Shown here in pieces: positions 7,874 to 15,938 of a DNA stretch of 27,261 nt. The translations under genes and the position numbers were made by a program. The first letter of the stretch is position 1. Every line of letters begins with the position of its first letter. Under the pieces are notes generated by a model that was not told the origin of the DNA, did not search any database, and saw only the letters and a program-made list of their open reading frames with translations. Origin of the DNA: AC-37 sp034663685 (GTDB lineage: Bacteria > Actinomycetota > Thermoleophilia > Solirubrobacterales > Thermoleophilaceae); contig JAXDJC010000174.1 in the NCBI GenBank assembly GCA_034663685.1, positions 1-27,261 on the forward strand, given 5' to 3'.

Positions 7874-10684
7874 TCAGTCCCCGTGGCCGCGATGCGTCGG
7901 CTTCGCCGGCAGCGCGTACCTCGAGGGCGAGGTCGGCACGATCGGGTTCTCGATCTGACCGAGGCGCTCGATCAGGTGCGTCCACTGCTGCGGATCCAGG
8001 ACGGCGCTGGCGGCGCGGCCCGTCTTGCGGTTGTCACCTGCGTTCGCGCGAAAGCCGACGTGGATGTGGTTGTAGTGGTCGCCCATCGCGAGTGTGTTCT
8101 GACCGAGCGAGAGCAGCGAGATGATCTGGTGCGGGCGCATCGTGCCCTGGAGGCCCATCAGCCGGCGGACCGTCTGCTCGGCGATCCCGCCGCGGTCCTG
8201 GTGGCCGGTGATCGGGATGCCGTTGACCGCGGCGATGTCGACCGCGCTGCCCGTGGAGTGCTCGGACACGTTGCCGCTGGAGGTGTAGGTGCCGTGGTCG
8301 GACTTGAGCGAGCTCACCGTCGGGCGCAGCCCGGACTCGGCGAGGTACGCGAGCACGGCCAGCACGCGGCGATCGATCTGGCCCGTGCGGATGTCGTTGC
8401 GGCCGCTGGCGTCGAGCACGATCCGCCCGTCGTTCAGCACCCGGCGCTCGAGCAGCGGCTTGGACATCATCAGGATCTGGCCGACCGACGCGTTCGAGCT
8501 GTCCTTCAGCACGTTCTGGCCCTTGGCGCGGTAGATCGCGGTGGACTCGAGCAGCTTCCAGCCGTCGAGGATCGGCTTCGGGTCGATCCGCGGCGCGCCC
8601 TTGCCGGCCGGGCGGATCATGAAGTTCATGTGCGCGGCCTGCTTGGGGTCGGGGCGCCCGACGGTGCCGAGCACGGTGCCGCCGATCACGCGCGAGCCGG
8701 CCTGCAGGCGGCGCAGCGTGGCGTTCTTGGAGTTGAGCCCGAGGCCCGCGGTGAAGACGTGGCCGTAGGTCTGGAAGTTGCCGCCGTTCGAGGCCTCCGC
8801 GTCGAACATCTGCTCGAGGCCGCCGGCGGCCTTGGAGCGCCCGCGGGCGGGGTGGGCGAAGATGCGCGGCTTGGTCACGAGCTTGGGGCCGCCCTCGCCG
8901 CCGGCCGTGTTGTTGCTGCTGTTCGCGGCCACGGCCTTGGCCTCGTTGCCCGACGGGCCGGGGTTCTTCTTCGGCACCGCGTAGACCTTGGCCACGCTGC
9001 CGAGCCCGGCGTAGGTGTACTGGTTGCCGTACACGTCGCGGAGCACCACGTAGCTGCCGTACCGGCGGTTGTGGCCGATGCGCTCGATGCGCCCGTCGTT
9101 CACGGCCAGCGCGGGGGCGCCGCGGTCGGAGAAGATGGCGAGGCCGTTGCGCGCCGGGTTGTCGTTGACCACGTTGTTGGTGTGGCGGCCCGGCTTGAGC
9201 GCGCGAGTGGCGTTCTGGGTGTTGATGCCGTCCGCGTAGCGGGCGCGGGCGCCCACCGGGAAGCGGCCCTCGGTCAGGCCCGTGAGCGAGCCGACCACGT
9301 CGGTCGGGACGCCGGCCAGCAGCTTGGCGCGGAGCATGACCGAGTCCACGTACCAGCCGGCGTGGTTGTAGGAGAAGATCGCCTTGCGGACGTTCTTGTC
9401 GCCGCCGCTCGCGTTCAGGTACCTGGCGGCGGCGAAGATCGCGTCGACCGGGTTGAACGGATCCTTGGTGCCGTCCTTGTTCGCGTCGACGCCGTACATG
9501 CGCCACGTGGCGGGCATGAACTGCATCCAGCCGAGGGCGCCGGCCGAGGAGACGTTCAGGTTGCGGCCGTAGTCCGTCTCGATCTCGTTGATCGCGGCCA
9601 GGACCTCCCAGCGGATGCCGTACTGCGTGCCCGCGGCCTGGTAGATCGGGAGCAGGAAGACCGGCACACGGAACTTGCGGATCACGAAGTTGGGCACGCC
9701 CTTGGCCGCCCCCGGGCCGGGGAGCGCATCGAAGAAGCCGGGGTTGGAGCGGGTGGGGCTGCCGTCGGTGTGGTGCAGGGCCGGGCGCGGCGTGTTCACG
9801 TGGCCGGTGTTGTTGTGGGCGCTGCCGCCGGCGCGGCGGCCGCCCGAGCGGCCCGAGGAGTGCTTGCCGCCCTTCCGCTTGCTCGGCTTGGCCTCGGCGC
9901 CCGAGCTCGCGTTCTGGCTGTGGCCGTGTCCGACGGACGGCGCGGCGTCGCTCACGCTCCCGCTGGGCGAGCTGTCGCCCTTGCTGCCGGCGGGCTGCTG
10001 GCCCTGCTCCTGCGTGGCGGCGGGTACGACCTCCGGGGCGGGCGGGGTCGCTGCCTCCGCGGGCTGGCTCGCCGCGCGGGCGACCTCGCCGCAGTCGCTG
10101 CCGCCTGACTGGGCACAGAGGTCGGCGTAGGGCGGGTGGTCGAGCGGCGGCGCCTGGTCCACGATCGCCTCCATGGTCCCGTCGGCCTTCTTCAGCCTGA
10201 GGCCCGCGGCGTCGGCGAGGCTGCTGATGTTCAGCGGCGTGATGGACAGCGCGAGCAGGATCGAGGCGGCCGCGGCGCGGCGGCCCACGACGGCCGGCTG
10301 GCGCGAGCGGCGGCGCCGGCGCTCGGCCTCCCAGGTGGCGGGACGGCCGATCTCCAGCACGAGGTTGGGCGCCACCTGAACGGAGAAGCTCGTCTCCTCG
10401 TCCTCGAGCGCGGCGACGGAGATGGCGAACGCAGAGCGCCAGAGCCAGTCGTCGTCCTCGATGCCCGGACGCAGGTCGAAGGAGGCGGGAAGCGGGTCGT
10501 GGCGGTGGATCGCCAGGCCGTCGTCGATGAGCAGGGCCGCTTCGAGCAGCGGGCGGGCGAGCCGCGAGCGGTAGCGACCCTCAATTCGGAGTAGCGCAAG
10601 CTCGCGCCCACTGGGCACGTGTTCGAAGCGATCGACCTCGAGCGGAGCGAAGTCGGCGTGATGGGGGTTCGGAGGGGCTGCCAT
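7874..10684 (-). CDS. Three-domain peptidoglycan hydrolase: MltB-like transglycosylase, degenerate M23, M15-like peptidase
   Basis: 936 residues. A cytoplasmic N-terminal region (1-135) and one membrane segment (about 136-152) precede a low-complexity Pro/Ser/Gly linker to about 325. A MltB-like lytic transglycosylase follows (340-460): EIETDYGRN with probable catalytic E369, then GALGWMQFMPATW. Next is a LytM/M23-like fold (about 510-705), split by an Asn/Gly-rich insert. Its zinc-ligand positions read YAGL instead of YAHL and HMNF instead of HLHF. The C-terminal module has SEHSTGSAVDI (807-817) and HYNHIHVGF (870-878), the H-x6-D and H-x-H pattern of M15-type carboxypeptidases. I start at ATG 10684; an in-frame start at 10759 is possible. 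The gene lies in the pilus/c-di-GMP block. Confidence 0.88.
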   Translation of the reverse strand: MAAPPNPHHADFAPLEVDRFEHVPSGRELALLRIEGRYRSRLARPLLEAALLIDDGLAIHRHDPLPASFDLRPGIEDDDWLWRSAFAISVAALEDEETSFSVQVAPNLVLEIGRPATWEAERRRRRSRQPAVVGRRAAAASILLALSITPLNISSLADAAGLRLKKADGTMEAIVDQAPPLDHPPYADLCAQSGGSDCGEVARAASQPAEAATPPAPEVVPAATQEQGQQPAGSKGDSSPSGSVSDAAPSVGHGHSQNASSGAEAKPSKRKGGKHSSGRSGGRRAGGSAHNNTGHVNTPRPALHHTDGSPTRSNPGFFDALPGPGAAKGVPNFVIRKFRVPVFLLPIYQAAGTQYGIRWEVLAAINEIETDYGRNLNVSSAGALGWMQFMPATWRMYGVDANKDGTKDPFNPVDAIFAAARYLNASGGDKNVRKAIFSYNHAGWYVDSVMLRAKLLAGVPTDVVGSLTGLTEGRFPVGARARYADGINTQNATRALKPGRHTNNVVNDNPARNGLAIFSDRGAPALAVNDGRIERIGHNRRYGSYVVLRDVYGNQYTYAGLGSVAKVYAVPKKNPGPSGNEAKAVAANSSNNTAGGEGGPKLVTKPRIFAHPARGRSKAAGGLEQMFDAEASNGGNFQTYGHVFTAGLGLNSKNATLRRLQAGSRVIGGTVLGTVGRPDPKQAAHMNFMIRPAGKGAPRIDPKPILDGWKLLESTAIYRAKGQNVLKDSSNASVGQILMMSKPLLERRVLNDGRIVLDASGRNDIRTGQIDRRVLAVLAYLAESGLRPTVSSLKSDHGTYTSSGNVSEHSTGSAVDIAAVNGIPITGHQDRGGIAEQTVRRLMGLQGTMRPHQIISLLSLGQNTLAMGDHYNHIHVGFRANAGDNRKTGRAASAVLDPQQWTHLIERLGQIENPIVPTSPSRYALPAKPTHRGHGD

Positions 10685-10818
10685 GGACGACTGTTCGGTC
10701 TTTGTCGGCAGTGGCTCTCCGGCCCTTAACCGGGCTGGGACGGGCCCTGCGGCCCGCATCCGTCACCGTGTCGCAGGGCTTCCCGCGTGCGCGCGCGAGC
10801 GCGGCGGCGCGCGGTTGC

Positions 10819-11550
10819 TCAGAGCGAGCCGCTGTCGACCACCAGCGCGCCGGCCCGGCCGCGCTCGCCGGGCGCCCGCGGCAGCAGCCTGATCTCGCGC
10901 GCGAAGCTCTGGGCGGCCGCCAGGAAGACCGCCTGGCGCAGGGTCACGCGCAGCGTGGCGAGGGTCGTGGCGCCGCCTGCGCCGCGGCCCTGACCGGAGG
11001 CCGCGGCGGCGTCGCCGGGCCGCGTGGCCAGCAGCTCGACGGCCTCGATCGCCAGGTAGGTGCGGCCGCTGCCCGAGCCGCGCTCGCTCGTCACGATCAC
11101 GTCCACGCGCGTGCCCGGGCCGCTGCCGGCCAGCCCCTCGCCGCCGGCCACGGCCACCTCCACGGCACGCTGGCCCGGCGCCATGGCGGCGCCCGGGCCG
11201 TCGCGAGTGCCGTCGCCGGGCGCGGCGAGCGAGCCGGCGGTCACGTATCCACCGGCCGCCACGGGTGCTGCCACGGTGGCCCCGACCGCCTCCTCGGGGG
11301 CGCCGAGCGCGTCGGGCGGCGCGTAGCGGGCCGGCACGCGGCGCACCGTCAGCGCGCGAGCCGCCTGCCTCTGGTCGATGCGCTGCCCCTGGCGCAGGTC
11401 CGCCGCGGCCACCACCACGGCCACCGGCGGGCCCACTCGCGCGTCGAGGCCGCGCTCGCGCCGCTCGACCCGCGAGGAGGCGAGCCCGCCCGCCGCCACG
11501 GCGAGCGCCAGCAGCACGGCGCCGCGCCGGCGGCGGGCCGAGCGGGTCAC
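10819..11550 (-). CDS. cpaB: CpaB/RcpC-like pilus assembly protein with SAF domain
   Basis: A 243-residue protein. A basic N-terminus (VTRSARRRR) and one membrane segment (GAVLLALAVAAGGLAS) are followed by a SAF-type region (VVVAAADLRQGQRIDQRQAAR) and the RcpC-like segment PGQRAVEVAVAGGEGLAG, PGTRVDVIVTSE. CpaB proteins act in the periplasm with the outer parts of Tad pili and are usually encoded beside cpaF/tad genes. Here cpaB is separated from cpaF by about 6.4 kb. The GTG start at 11550 overlaps the histidine kinase stop (GTGA), so the pilus gene is translationally coupled to the two-component system. Low-complexity Gly/Ala/Ser stretches make exact domain edges uncertain. Confidence 0.78.
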   Translation of the reverse strand: MTRSARRRRGAVLLALAVAAGGLASSRVERRERGLDARVGPPVAVVVAAADLRQGQRIDQRQAARALTVRRVPARYAPPDALGAPEEAVGATVAAPVAAGGYVTAGSLAAPGDGTRDGPGAAMAPGQRAVEVAVAGGEGLAGSGPGTRVDVIVTSERGSGSGRTYLAIEAVELLATRPGDAAAASGQGRGAGGATTLATLRVTLRQAVFLAAAQSFAREIRLLPRAPGERGRAGALVVDSGSL

Positions 11551-12236
11551 GATCCCAGCGGGAGCTCGAGCGCCGCCGCGGCGCGCCCGCCGCCGCGCGA
11601 GAAGCTGAGTGTGCCGCCGCAGTCCTCGACCGCCCGGGCGGCGATGCGCAGCCCGCGGCCGCGGCCGGGCGCGCTGCCCGCCGGGTCCTCCCCGCGCAGC
11701 CCGTTCACCACCTCGAGCCGCACGCGGCGGCCGCGGCGCGTGGCCTCCACCCGGACCGGACCGCTCCCATGCTCCACCGCGTTCGACAGGAGGTTGCCGA
11801 GCGCCCGGGCGAGCCGGCCGCGGTCGGCCCGGACGCACACGGGCCCAGCCCGCCAGTCCACCAGCACGCGCCGCCCCGCCGCGCGTGCGGCCGGCTGCCA
11901 GGCCGCAGCAGCCGAGCGCGCGAGCCGGTCGAGCGCGAGCGGCTCGCGGAGCGGCGGGTGGCTCGCTCCCTCGCGCGCCGCCGCGAGCTCGTCCAGCGCG
12001 GCCCGGGCGCGGTCGAGCTCGCTCGCGAGCGCGCGGCCGATGCGGCGCCCCAATGGGTCGCGGCCGAGCCGGTCGAGCGCCAGCCCGAAGGCCGTGAGCG
12101 CCCCGCGCAGCTCGTGCTCGGCGTCGCCGGCGGCCTCCAGCCGCGCGTGAGCGGCCGACGCCCGGCGGTCCGGCAGTGCCCAGCGCGACGCCGCGGCTCC
12201 GGCCACGGCCCACCCGGCGGCGGCGAGCGCGCTCAC
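11547..12236 (-). CDS. Small sensor histidine kinase
   Basis: 229 residues. A short hydrophobic N-terminus (about 1-20) is followed by an H-box (GDAEHELRG, phospho-accepting H41), an N-box (LGNLLSNAVEHG, about 147-158) and a G2-like GRGRGLRIAARAVEDCGG near 191-208. The G1 box aspartate (DxGxG) is replaced by VVNGLRG, and there is no PAS, HAMP or periplasmic sensor. It could be a minimal kinase sensing from the membrane or via a partner. The start GTG (12236) overlaps the response-regulator stop as GTGA. It is placed between the regulator and cpaB, so control of pilus genes is a reasonable inference. Confidence 0.82.
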   Translation of the reverse strand: MSALAAAGWAVAGAAASRWALPDRRASAAHARLEAAGDAEHELRGALTAFGLALDRLGRDPLGRRIGRALASELDRARAALDELAAAREGASHPPLREPLALDRLARSAAAAWQPAARAAGRRVLVDWRAGPVCVRADRGRLARALGNLLSNAVEHGSGPVRVEATRRGRRVRLEVVNGLRGEDPAGSAPGRGRGLRIAARAVEDCGGTLSFSRGGGRAAAALELPLGS

Positions 12237-12943
12237 GCCGCCTCCGTCAGGCGATAGCCCACGCCGCGTACGTTCACCACGAAGTCCCGCCCGCTCCCCG
12301 AGAGCTTGCGGCGCAGCCGGCACGCGTGCGTGTCGATCGTGCGCGTGCTCCCGGAGGCGAGGTAGCCCCAGACGTCGCGCAGCAGCTCGCCCTTCGGGTG
12401 CACCCGAGTGGGGTCGGATGCCAGCGCGTAGAGCAGCCCGAACTCCTTCGCGGACAGCTGGATCGACTCGCCCTCGAGGCGCACCGAGCGGGTGGCCGGG
12501 TCCACCGTCAGCTCGCCCACCCGCAGAAGGCCGCGCATCCGCCTCCCCGCGCTGCGGCGCAGGACCGAGCCCAGCCGGGCCGCCAGCTCCGCGTAGGAGA
12601 AGGGCTTGCAGACGTAGTCGTCGGCCCCGCGCGTGAGTCCGCGGATGCGGTCGGCCTCCCCCGCCCGCCCGCTCAGAACCACGACCGGCGTGTCGGGGTC
12701 GATCCGCGAGGCGCCGCCGTCGGCCGCGCGCACCCGGTCGAGCACGGCGAGCCCGTGCCCGTCGGAGAGGATCAGGTCGAGCAGGACGACATCGGGCCGG
12801 CGGACCTCGAGCGCCCGCAGCGCCTCGGCCACTCCGCCGGCCCCGGCGACGCGGTAGCCATCGGCCGCGAGCTGGTCGCATAGGAACGCCCGCGTCGCCT
12901 CGTCGTCCTCCACCACGAGGACAGATCCCTGAGTGGATGCCAT
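12233..12943 (-). CDS. OmpR/PhoB-family response regulator
   Basis: 236 residues. The receiver domain (about 7-120) has acidic pocket EDD (12-14), phospho-acceptor D56 in VVLLDLIL, S91 in VVLSGRAG and K113 in YVCKPFSY. A winged-helix DNA-binding domain follows (about 140-232), with the family's ELLRDVWGY and RTIDTHACRLRRKL recognition segments. I chose ATG 12943 because residues before it do not belong to the receiver fold. It heads an overlapping three-gene unit, regulator-kinase-cpaB. The 118-nt gap to the divergent MFS gene must hold promoters for both, but I could not identify convincing hexamers. Confidence 0.9.
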   Translation of the reverse strand: MASTQGSVLVVEDDEATRAFLCDQLAADGYRVAGAGGVAEALRALEVRRPDVVLLDLILSDGHGLAVLDRVRAADGGASRIDPDTPVVVLSGRAGEADRIRGLTRGADDYVCKPFSYAELAARLGSVLRRSAGRRMRGLLRVGELTVDPATRSVRLEGESIQLSAKEFGLLYALASDPTRVHPKGELLRDVWGYLASGSTRTIDTHACRLRRKLSGSGRDFVVNVRGVGYRLTEAA

Positions 12944-13061
12944 ACGTAGGTAAGGGGCCCCGTGAAGCTTTTCGCCCCCCCGCCACGTGGGTAGGTCCGA
13001 CCCCCGAATGGCCGCTCCTGTTCGCATGCAGCGCCCGTAACTGCTAAACCTTTCTTGAGCA

Positions 13062-14294
13062 ATGCGCCGCAGCCTCCTCGAACACCGCGGATTCCGGCTT
13101 CTGCTTGCCGGTCAGTCGCTCACGATGTTCGGCGACCTCGCGCTCGTGCTCGTGCTCGGGATCTGGGCGAAGACGCTCACCGGCTCCACCGCGCTCGCCG
13201 GCTCCGTGTTCCTCGCGCTGCTCGGCCCGATGCTGCTCGCGCCCGTGGTCGGCCTCATGGTGGACCGTTTCCCGCGGCGCAAGATCCTGATCGCCAACGA
13301 CATCGCCACGGCCCTTGCGCTGCTCCCGCTCCTGCTCGTGCACGACCGCGGCGACGTGTGGATCCTGTTCGCCGTCGGCGGCGCGTACGGCCTCTCGCAA
13401 CAGGTCTTCTTCGCCGCCCGCACGGCGCTGCTCGAGTCGATGCTCGACGACGAGCAGCTCGGCCCGGCTAACGCCGTCCTCGAGATCCTGCGCCAGGGGC
13501 TGCGGATCTGCGGCCCGGCGGTGGGCGCCGGCCTGTTCGCGGCCTTCGGCGGCGCCGCCGTGGCGCTGCTCGACGCCGGCACGTTCCTCGCCTCCGCCAC
13601 GCTGCTCGCGATCCTGCGCGCGCCCGACCTCGCCCGCGGCGCAGTTCCGGACCGGCCACTCGGCCGCCAGCTCGGCGCGGGGCTCCGCCACATCCTCGCC
13701 ACCCCCATGCTGCGGCGGCTGATCGGCTCGCTGTGCGCCGCCGTGGCCGTGCTCGGGATCATGCAGGTGGCCGGCCTCGCCCTGGTGGACCACGGCCTGC
13801 ACCGCCCGGCGGCGTTCCTCGGCGTGGTGTTCGCCTTCGAGGGCCTCGGCTCGATCGTGGGAGGGGTGCTCTCGCCGCGTGGCCTGCGCCGGCTCGGCGA
13901 GCCGCGCCTCGCGGGCGTCGGCCTCGGCACCATGAGCCTCGGCGTGGCGCTGATGGCGGTGCCCGACGTGACCCCGGTCCTCATCGGGGCGGCGATCGCG
14001 GGCGGTGGGTTCTCCACGTTCATGATCGGCTACACGACCCTTCTCCAGCGCGCCACGGCCAGCGAGCTCCAGGGCCGGGTGTTCGGCGCGGCGGAGGCCG
14101 CCGCGGGACTGCCCTACCTCGGCGCTCTGGCGGCCGCCGTCCTCGGCGTCGGCCTGGTCGACTACCGGCTGCTGATGCTCGCCGGCACGGTGGTGCTTGC
14201 CGCCGCCGGTGCGCGGCTCGCGAGCGGGCCGGAGACGGCTCCGGCGCGCGTCGGGGCGGCCACGGCGGTCGCGCGCCGCGCCTCCGCGCACTGA
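13062..14294 (+). CDS. Major facilitator superfamily transporter
   Basis: 410 residues with about 12 hydrophobic segments. The loop between TM2 and TM3 carries the MFS signature as GLMVDRFPRRKIL (about 64-76). The arrangement, starting RSLLEHRGFRLLLAGQSLTMFGD, resembles the EntS-like/MFS_3 exporter group, many of which export siderophores or drugs. The substrate is not predictable. ATG at 13062 fits the expected short cytoplasmic N-terminus. It is transcribed alone, divergent from the response regulator and convergent with the methyltransferase, with a hairpin terminator between the two 3' ends. Confidence 0.88.
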   Translation: MRRSLLEHRGFRLLLAGQSLTMFGDLALVLVLGIWAKTLTGSTALAGSVFLALLGPMLLAPVVGLMVDRFPRRKILIANDIATALALLPLLLVHDRGDVWILFAVGGAYGLSQQVFFAARTALLESMLDDEQLGPANAVLEILRQGLRICGPAVGAGLFAAFGGAAVALLDAGTFLASATLLAILRAPDLARGAVPDRPLGRQLGAGLRHILATPMLRRLIGSLCAAVAVLGIMQVAGLALVDHGLHRPAAFLGVVFAFEGLGSIVGGVLSPRGLRRLGEPRLAGVGLGTMSLGVALMAVPDVTPVLIGAAIAGGGFSTFMIGYTTLLQRATASELQGRVFGAAEAAAGLPYLGALAAAVLGVGLVDYRLLMLAGTVVLAAAGARLASGPETAPARVGAATAVARRASAH

Positions 14295-14306
14295 CCAGGC
14301 TCGAAA

Positions 14307-14357
14307 GCTCGCCCGGCGGCGGCATCCCATGTACCGGAGCCGCCGCCGCGCGCGAGC
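14307..14357. terminator. Bidirectional hairpin between convergent genes
   Basis: Arms 14314-14323 and 14339-14348 (CGGCGGCGGC and its complement, 10 bp) enclose a 15-nt loop. GCTCG at 14307-14311 and CGAGC at 14353-14357 extend the stem with an internal bulge. It lies between the MFS stop (14294) and the methyltransferase stop (14369), so it can serve both. There is no clear T-tract. Confidence 0.6.
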
Positions 14358-14368
14358 AAATTCGCTAC

Positions 14369-15211
14369 TTAACTGCGGTGATTAGCGGAGGTGCCAGACC
14401 ACGTTGTCACCCCCTCCCCCCTTGGTTGGTGTCGTGAAGTCAGGAAGGCGATCTTCTGGTGCCCCAGCTCGTCCGGGCGTGCGTCGAGCCCGCCGTCGGG
14501 CGCGGCCCCGCGCACGCCGAGTAGCTCGAGTCCCGCCTCCTCGCACGCGGCGCGCACGGTCGCCACCGGGTGGTGGCGCTGCACGTGGCGTCCGATCGGC
14601 AGCGGCTCGGCGCCGGGGACGAGCAGCTCGATCGCCGCGGCCGCCACGCCGCCGGGCTCCATTCGGCCGTCCCCTTCCCCCCGCCAGCGAAACCGGGTAC
14701 CGTCGGCTTCGAGGGAGAGCTCGGTGGCGAAGCCGGTCCTGTAGGCAGCCAGCGAGTTCGTATCGAACACGGCGAGGCCCCCCGGGGCTAGGGCCTTGGC
14801 CATGCTTCGGAGGGCAGCGACCAGATCGCCTGTCGAGAGCAGGTAGTTCATGGAGTCGTCGACGCAAGTGATGAGGTCGAACCGGTCGCGCCAGGGCAGG
14901 TGCCGCATGTCCGCCACCGTCACGTGGGCCCTGCCGGCAGCCTTGGCGCGGGCGCGTGCGGCCATGCTCGGGGAGAGGTCGCAGGCCACGACCTCGTAGC
15001 CGCGGTCGAGCATCGGCATGAAGCTGTTGCCGGTGCCGCAGGCCACGTCGAGCAGCCGCCGGCCCGCCAGACCGGACTCGCGAGCCCACCCCTCGAGGTC
15101 GCCGAGCCACTCGTCGTAGGGGTAGTCGCGCGTGAACGCGTCGTAGAACGGCGCGAACGTTTCGTACGTCCCGAGGGCGCCTCGCGGGGGTGCCTGTGCC
15201 GGTGCGGCCAT
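14369..15211 (-). CDS. Class I SAM-dependent methyltransferase
   Basis: 280 residues. The SAM-binding motif I is LLDVACGTGNSFMPM near residues 53-67. Motif II acidic residue is in EVVACDLSPSM, then VTVADMRHLPW and DLITCVDDSMNYLL, a pattern typical of small-molecule methyltransferases of the Methyltransf_25/11 type. GLAVFDTNSL follows in the post-motif strand. The N-terminal YETFAPFYDAFTRDYPYDEW is also typical of the family. The substrate is unknown. The C-terminal 25 residues look unstructured. It starts at ATG 15211, 85 nt from the divergent sigma-factor start at 15297. Confidence 0.85.
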   Translation of the reverse strand: MAAPAQAPPRGALGTYETFAPFYDAFTRDYPYDEWLGDLEGWARESGLAGRRLLDVACGTGNSFMPMLDRGYEVVACDLSPSMAARARAKAAGRAHVTVADMRHLPWRDRFDLITCVDDSMNYLLSTGDLVAALRSMAKALAPGGLAVFDTNSLAAYRTGFATELSLEADGTRFRWRGEGDGRMEPGGVAAAAIELLVPGAEPLPIGRHVQRHHPVATVRAACEEAGLELLGVRGAAPDGGLDARPDELGHQKIAFLTSRHQPRGEGVTTWSGTSANHRS

Positions 15212-15284
15212 ACCGACAAAGACCCGTGGTTAGGTCAGGATCGTTTCACCGGATTATCTTCCTCAAGTGGCTGGGCGTCTTTCC

Positions 15285-15289
15285 AAGGG
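15285..15289 (+). promoter_or_regulatory. Shine-Dalgarno AAGGG fixing the sigma-factor start
   Basis: AAGGG at 15285-15289 sits seven nt before GTG 15297. The earlier in-frame GTG at 15267 has no purine-rich sequence upstream, so I place the start at 15297. Confidence 0.6.
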
Positions 15290-15296
15290 TTGTGAC

Positions 15297-15794
15297 GTGC
15301 GAACAGAAGCCCCGCGGTGGGAATGGGACACGGCGCGGAGGCGCTGCCTCCGGGAGGCTCGACGCATCCTTCGCGACAGCGACGACGCCGAGGAGGCGGT
15401 CCAGGAGGCGTTCATGCGGGCGTGGCGCAACCAGGCGGCCTGCCGGACCCCGAGCATGCCCCTCCCGTGGCTCGTGCAGATCACGCGCAACGAGGCCCTG
15501 CGGCTGGCCGCCCGCCGCTCGCGCCGGCAGGCGTGCGAGGTACCGGAGGAGAGCCCTGAGCGCATTGTGGGAACCGACAACGGACTCGAGCGGATGCTCG
15601 AGTCGGTTGCGACCGAGCAGGCCCTCAGCGTCCTGCGGCCCGAGGACCGGACCCTGATCCGGCTGCGCTACGTCGAGGACCTCACCCAGGGGCAGGTCGC
15701 CGCCCGGCTCGGCGTTCCGGAGGGAACCGTCAAGGTCAGGCTCCATCGCGCGCGCGCGCGCCTGCGTGGAGTGGCCGGCGATCTGGCCGCGTAG
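15297..15794 (+). CDS. ECF-type RNA polymerase sigma factor
   Basis: 165 residues. Region 2 runs about 9-75 with RDSDDAEEAVQEAFMRAWRN and WLVQITRNEALR. A short linker leads to region 4 at about 108-158, with LRPEDRTLIRLRYVEDLTQG, then the helix-turn-helix (QVAARLGVPEGTVKVRLHRA). Regions 1 and 3 are absent, as is usual for ECF sigma factors. There is no anti-sigma gene next to it: the downstream gene is an ArsR-like regulator and the divergent one a methyltransferase. The inducing signal and regulon are unknown. Confidence 0.9.
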   Translation: MRTEAPRWEWDTARRRCLREARRILRDSDDAEEAVQEAFMRAWRNQAACRTPSMPLPWLVQITRNEALRLAARRSRRQACEVPEESPERIVGTDNGLERMLESVATEQALSVLRPEDRTLIRLRYVEDLTQGQVAARLGVPEGTVKVRLHRARARLRGVAGDLAA

Positions 15795-15864
15795 CGACGG
15801 ATCCAGCGCCTACGCGCCGCTCCGCGAGCGACGACGCGCCCAATCCGCACTTTCGGTCCTCCAG

Positions 15865-15886
15865 ACGTTGTGGAATGCCACAACGT
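15865..15886. promoter_or_regulatory. Perfect dyad, probable operator of the ArsR-like gene
   Basis: ACGTTGTGG (15865-15873) and CCACAACGT (15878-15886) are exact 9-bp inverted arms around AATG. The centre lies about 63 bp upstream of the TTG start at 15939. A TACAGT -10-like hexamer is at 15913-15918, downstream of the dyad. Winged-helix dimers bind dyads of this size, so autoregulation is plausible but unproven. Confidence 0.5.
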
Positions 15887-15926
15887 TCGGCCCGTAAAGC
15901 CGCCCCAGGCGGTACAGTCTCCCAGT

Positions 15927-15931
15927 GGAGG
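15927..15931 (+). promoter_or_regulatory. Shine-Dalgarno GGAGG before a TTG start
   Basis: GGAGG at 15927-15931 is seven nt before TTG 15939. It decides the start of the ArsR-like regulator: the upstream in-frame GTG at 15870 lies inside the dyad and has no ribosome binding site. Confidence 0.75.
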
Positions 15932-15938
15932 AAACCAT

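Noticed and set aside
6045..7958. A 637-codon plus-strand open frame opposite the GGDEF-EAL gene
   Set aside because: It is a shadow: repetitive His/Arg/Val/Glu composition and no motif, while the opposite strand has intact GGDEF and EAL signatures.
7857..7985. Upstream ATG start for the GGDEF-EAL gene
   Set aside because: It would overlap the hydrolase gene by 112 nt and add residues without family character; GTG 7856 has a better ribosome site.
7883..10108. A 741-codon plus-strand open frame opposite the peptidoglycan hydrolase
   Set aside because: Shadow frame with low-complexity Arg/Ala/Val/His composition; the minus strand encodes recognisable hydrolase domains.
10685..10818. Possible cyclic di-AMP (ydaO-type) riboswitch in the leader of the peptidoglycan hydrolase
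   Set aside because: Such riboswitches often precede wall hydrolases in actinobacteria and the gap contains a small hairpin (10741-10756), but I could not match the conserved ydaO core. An Infernal search would decide.
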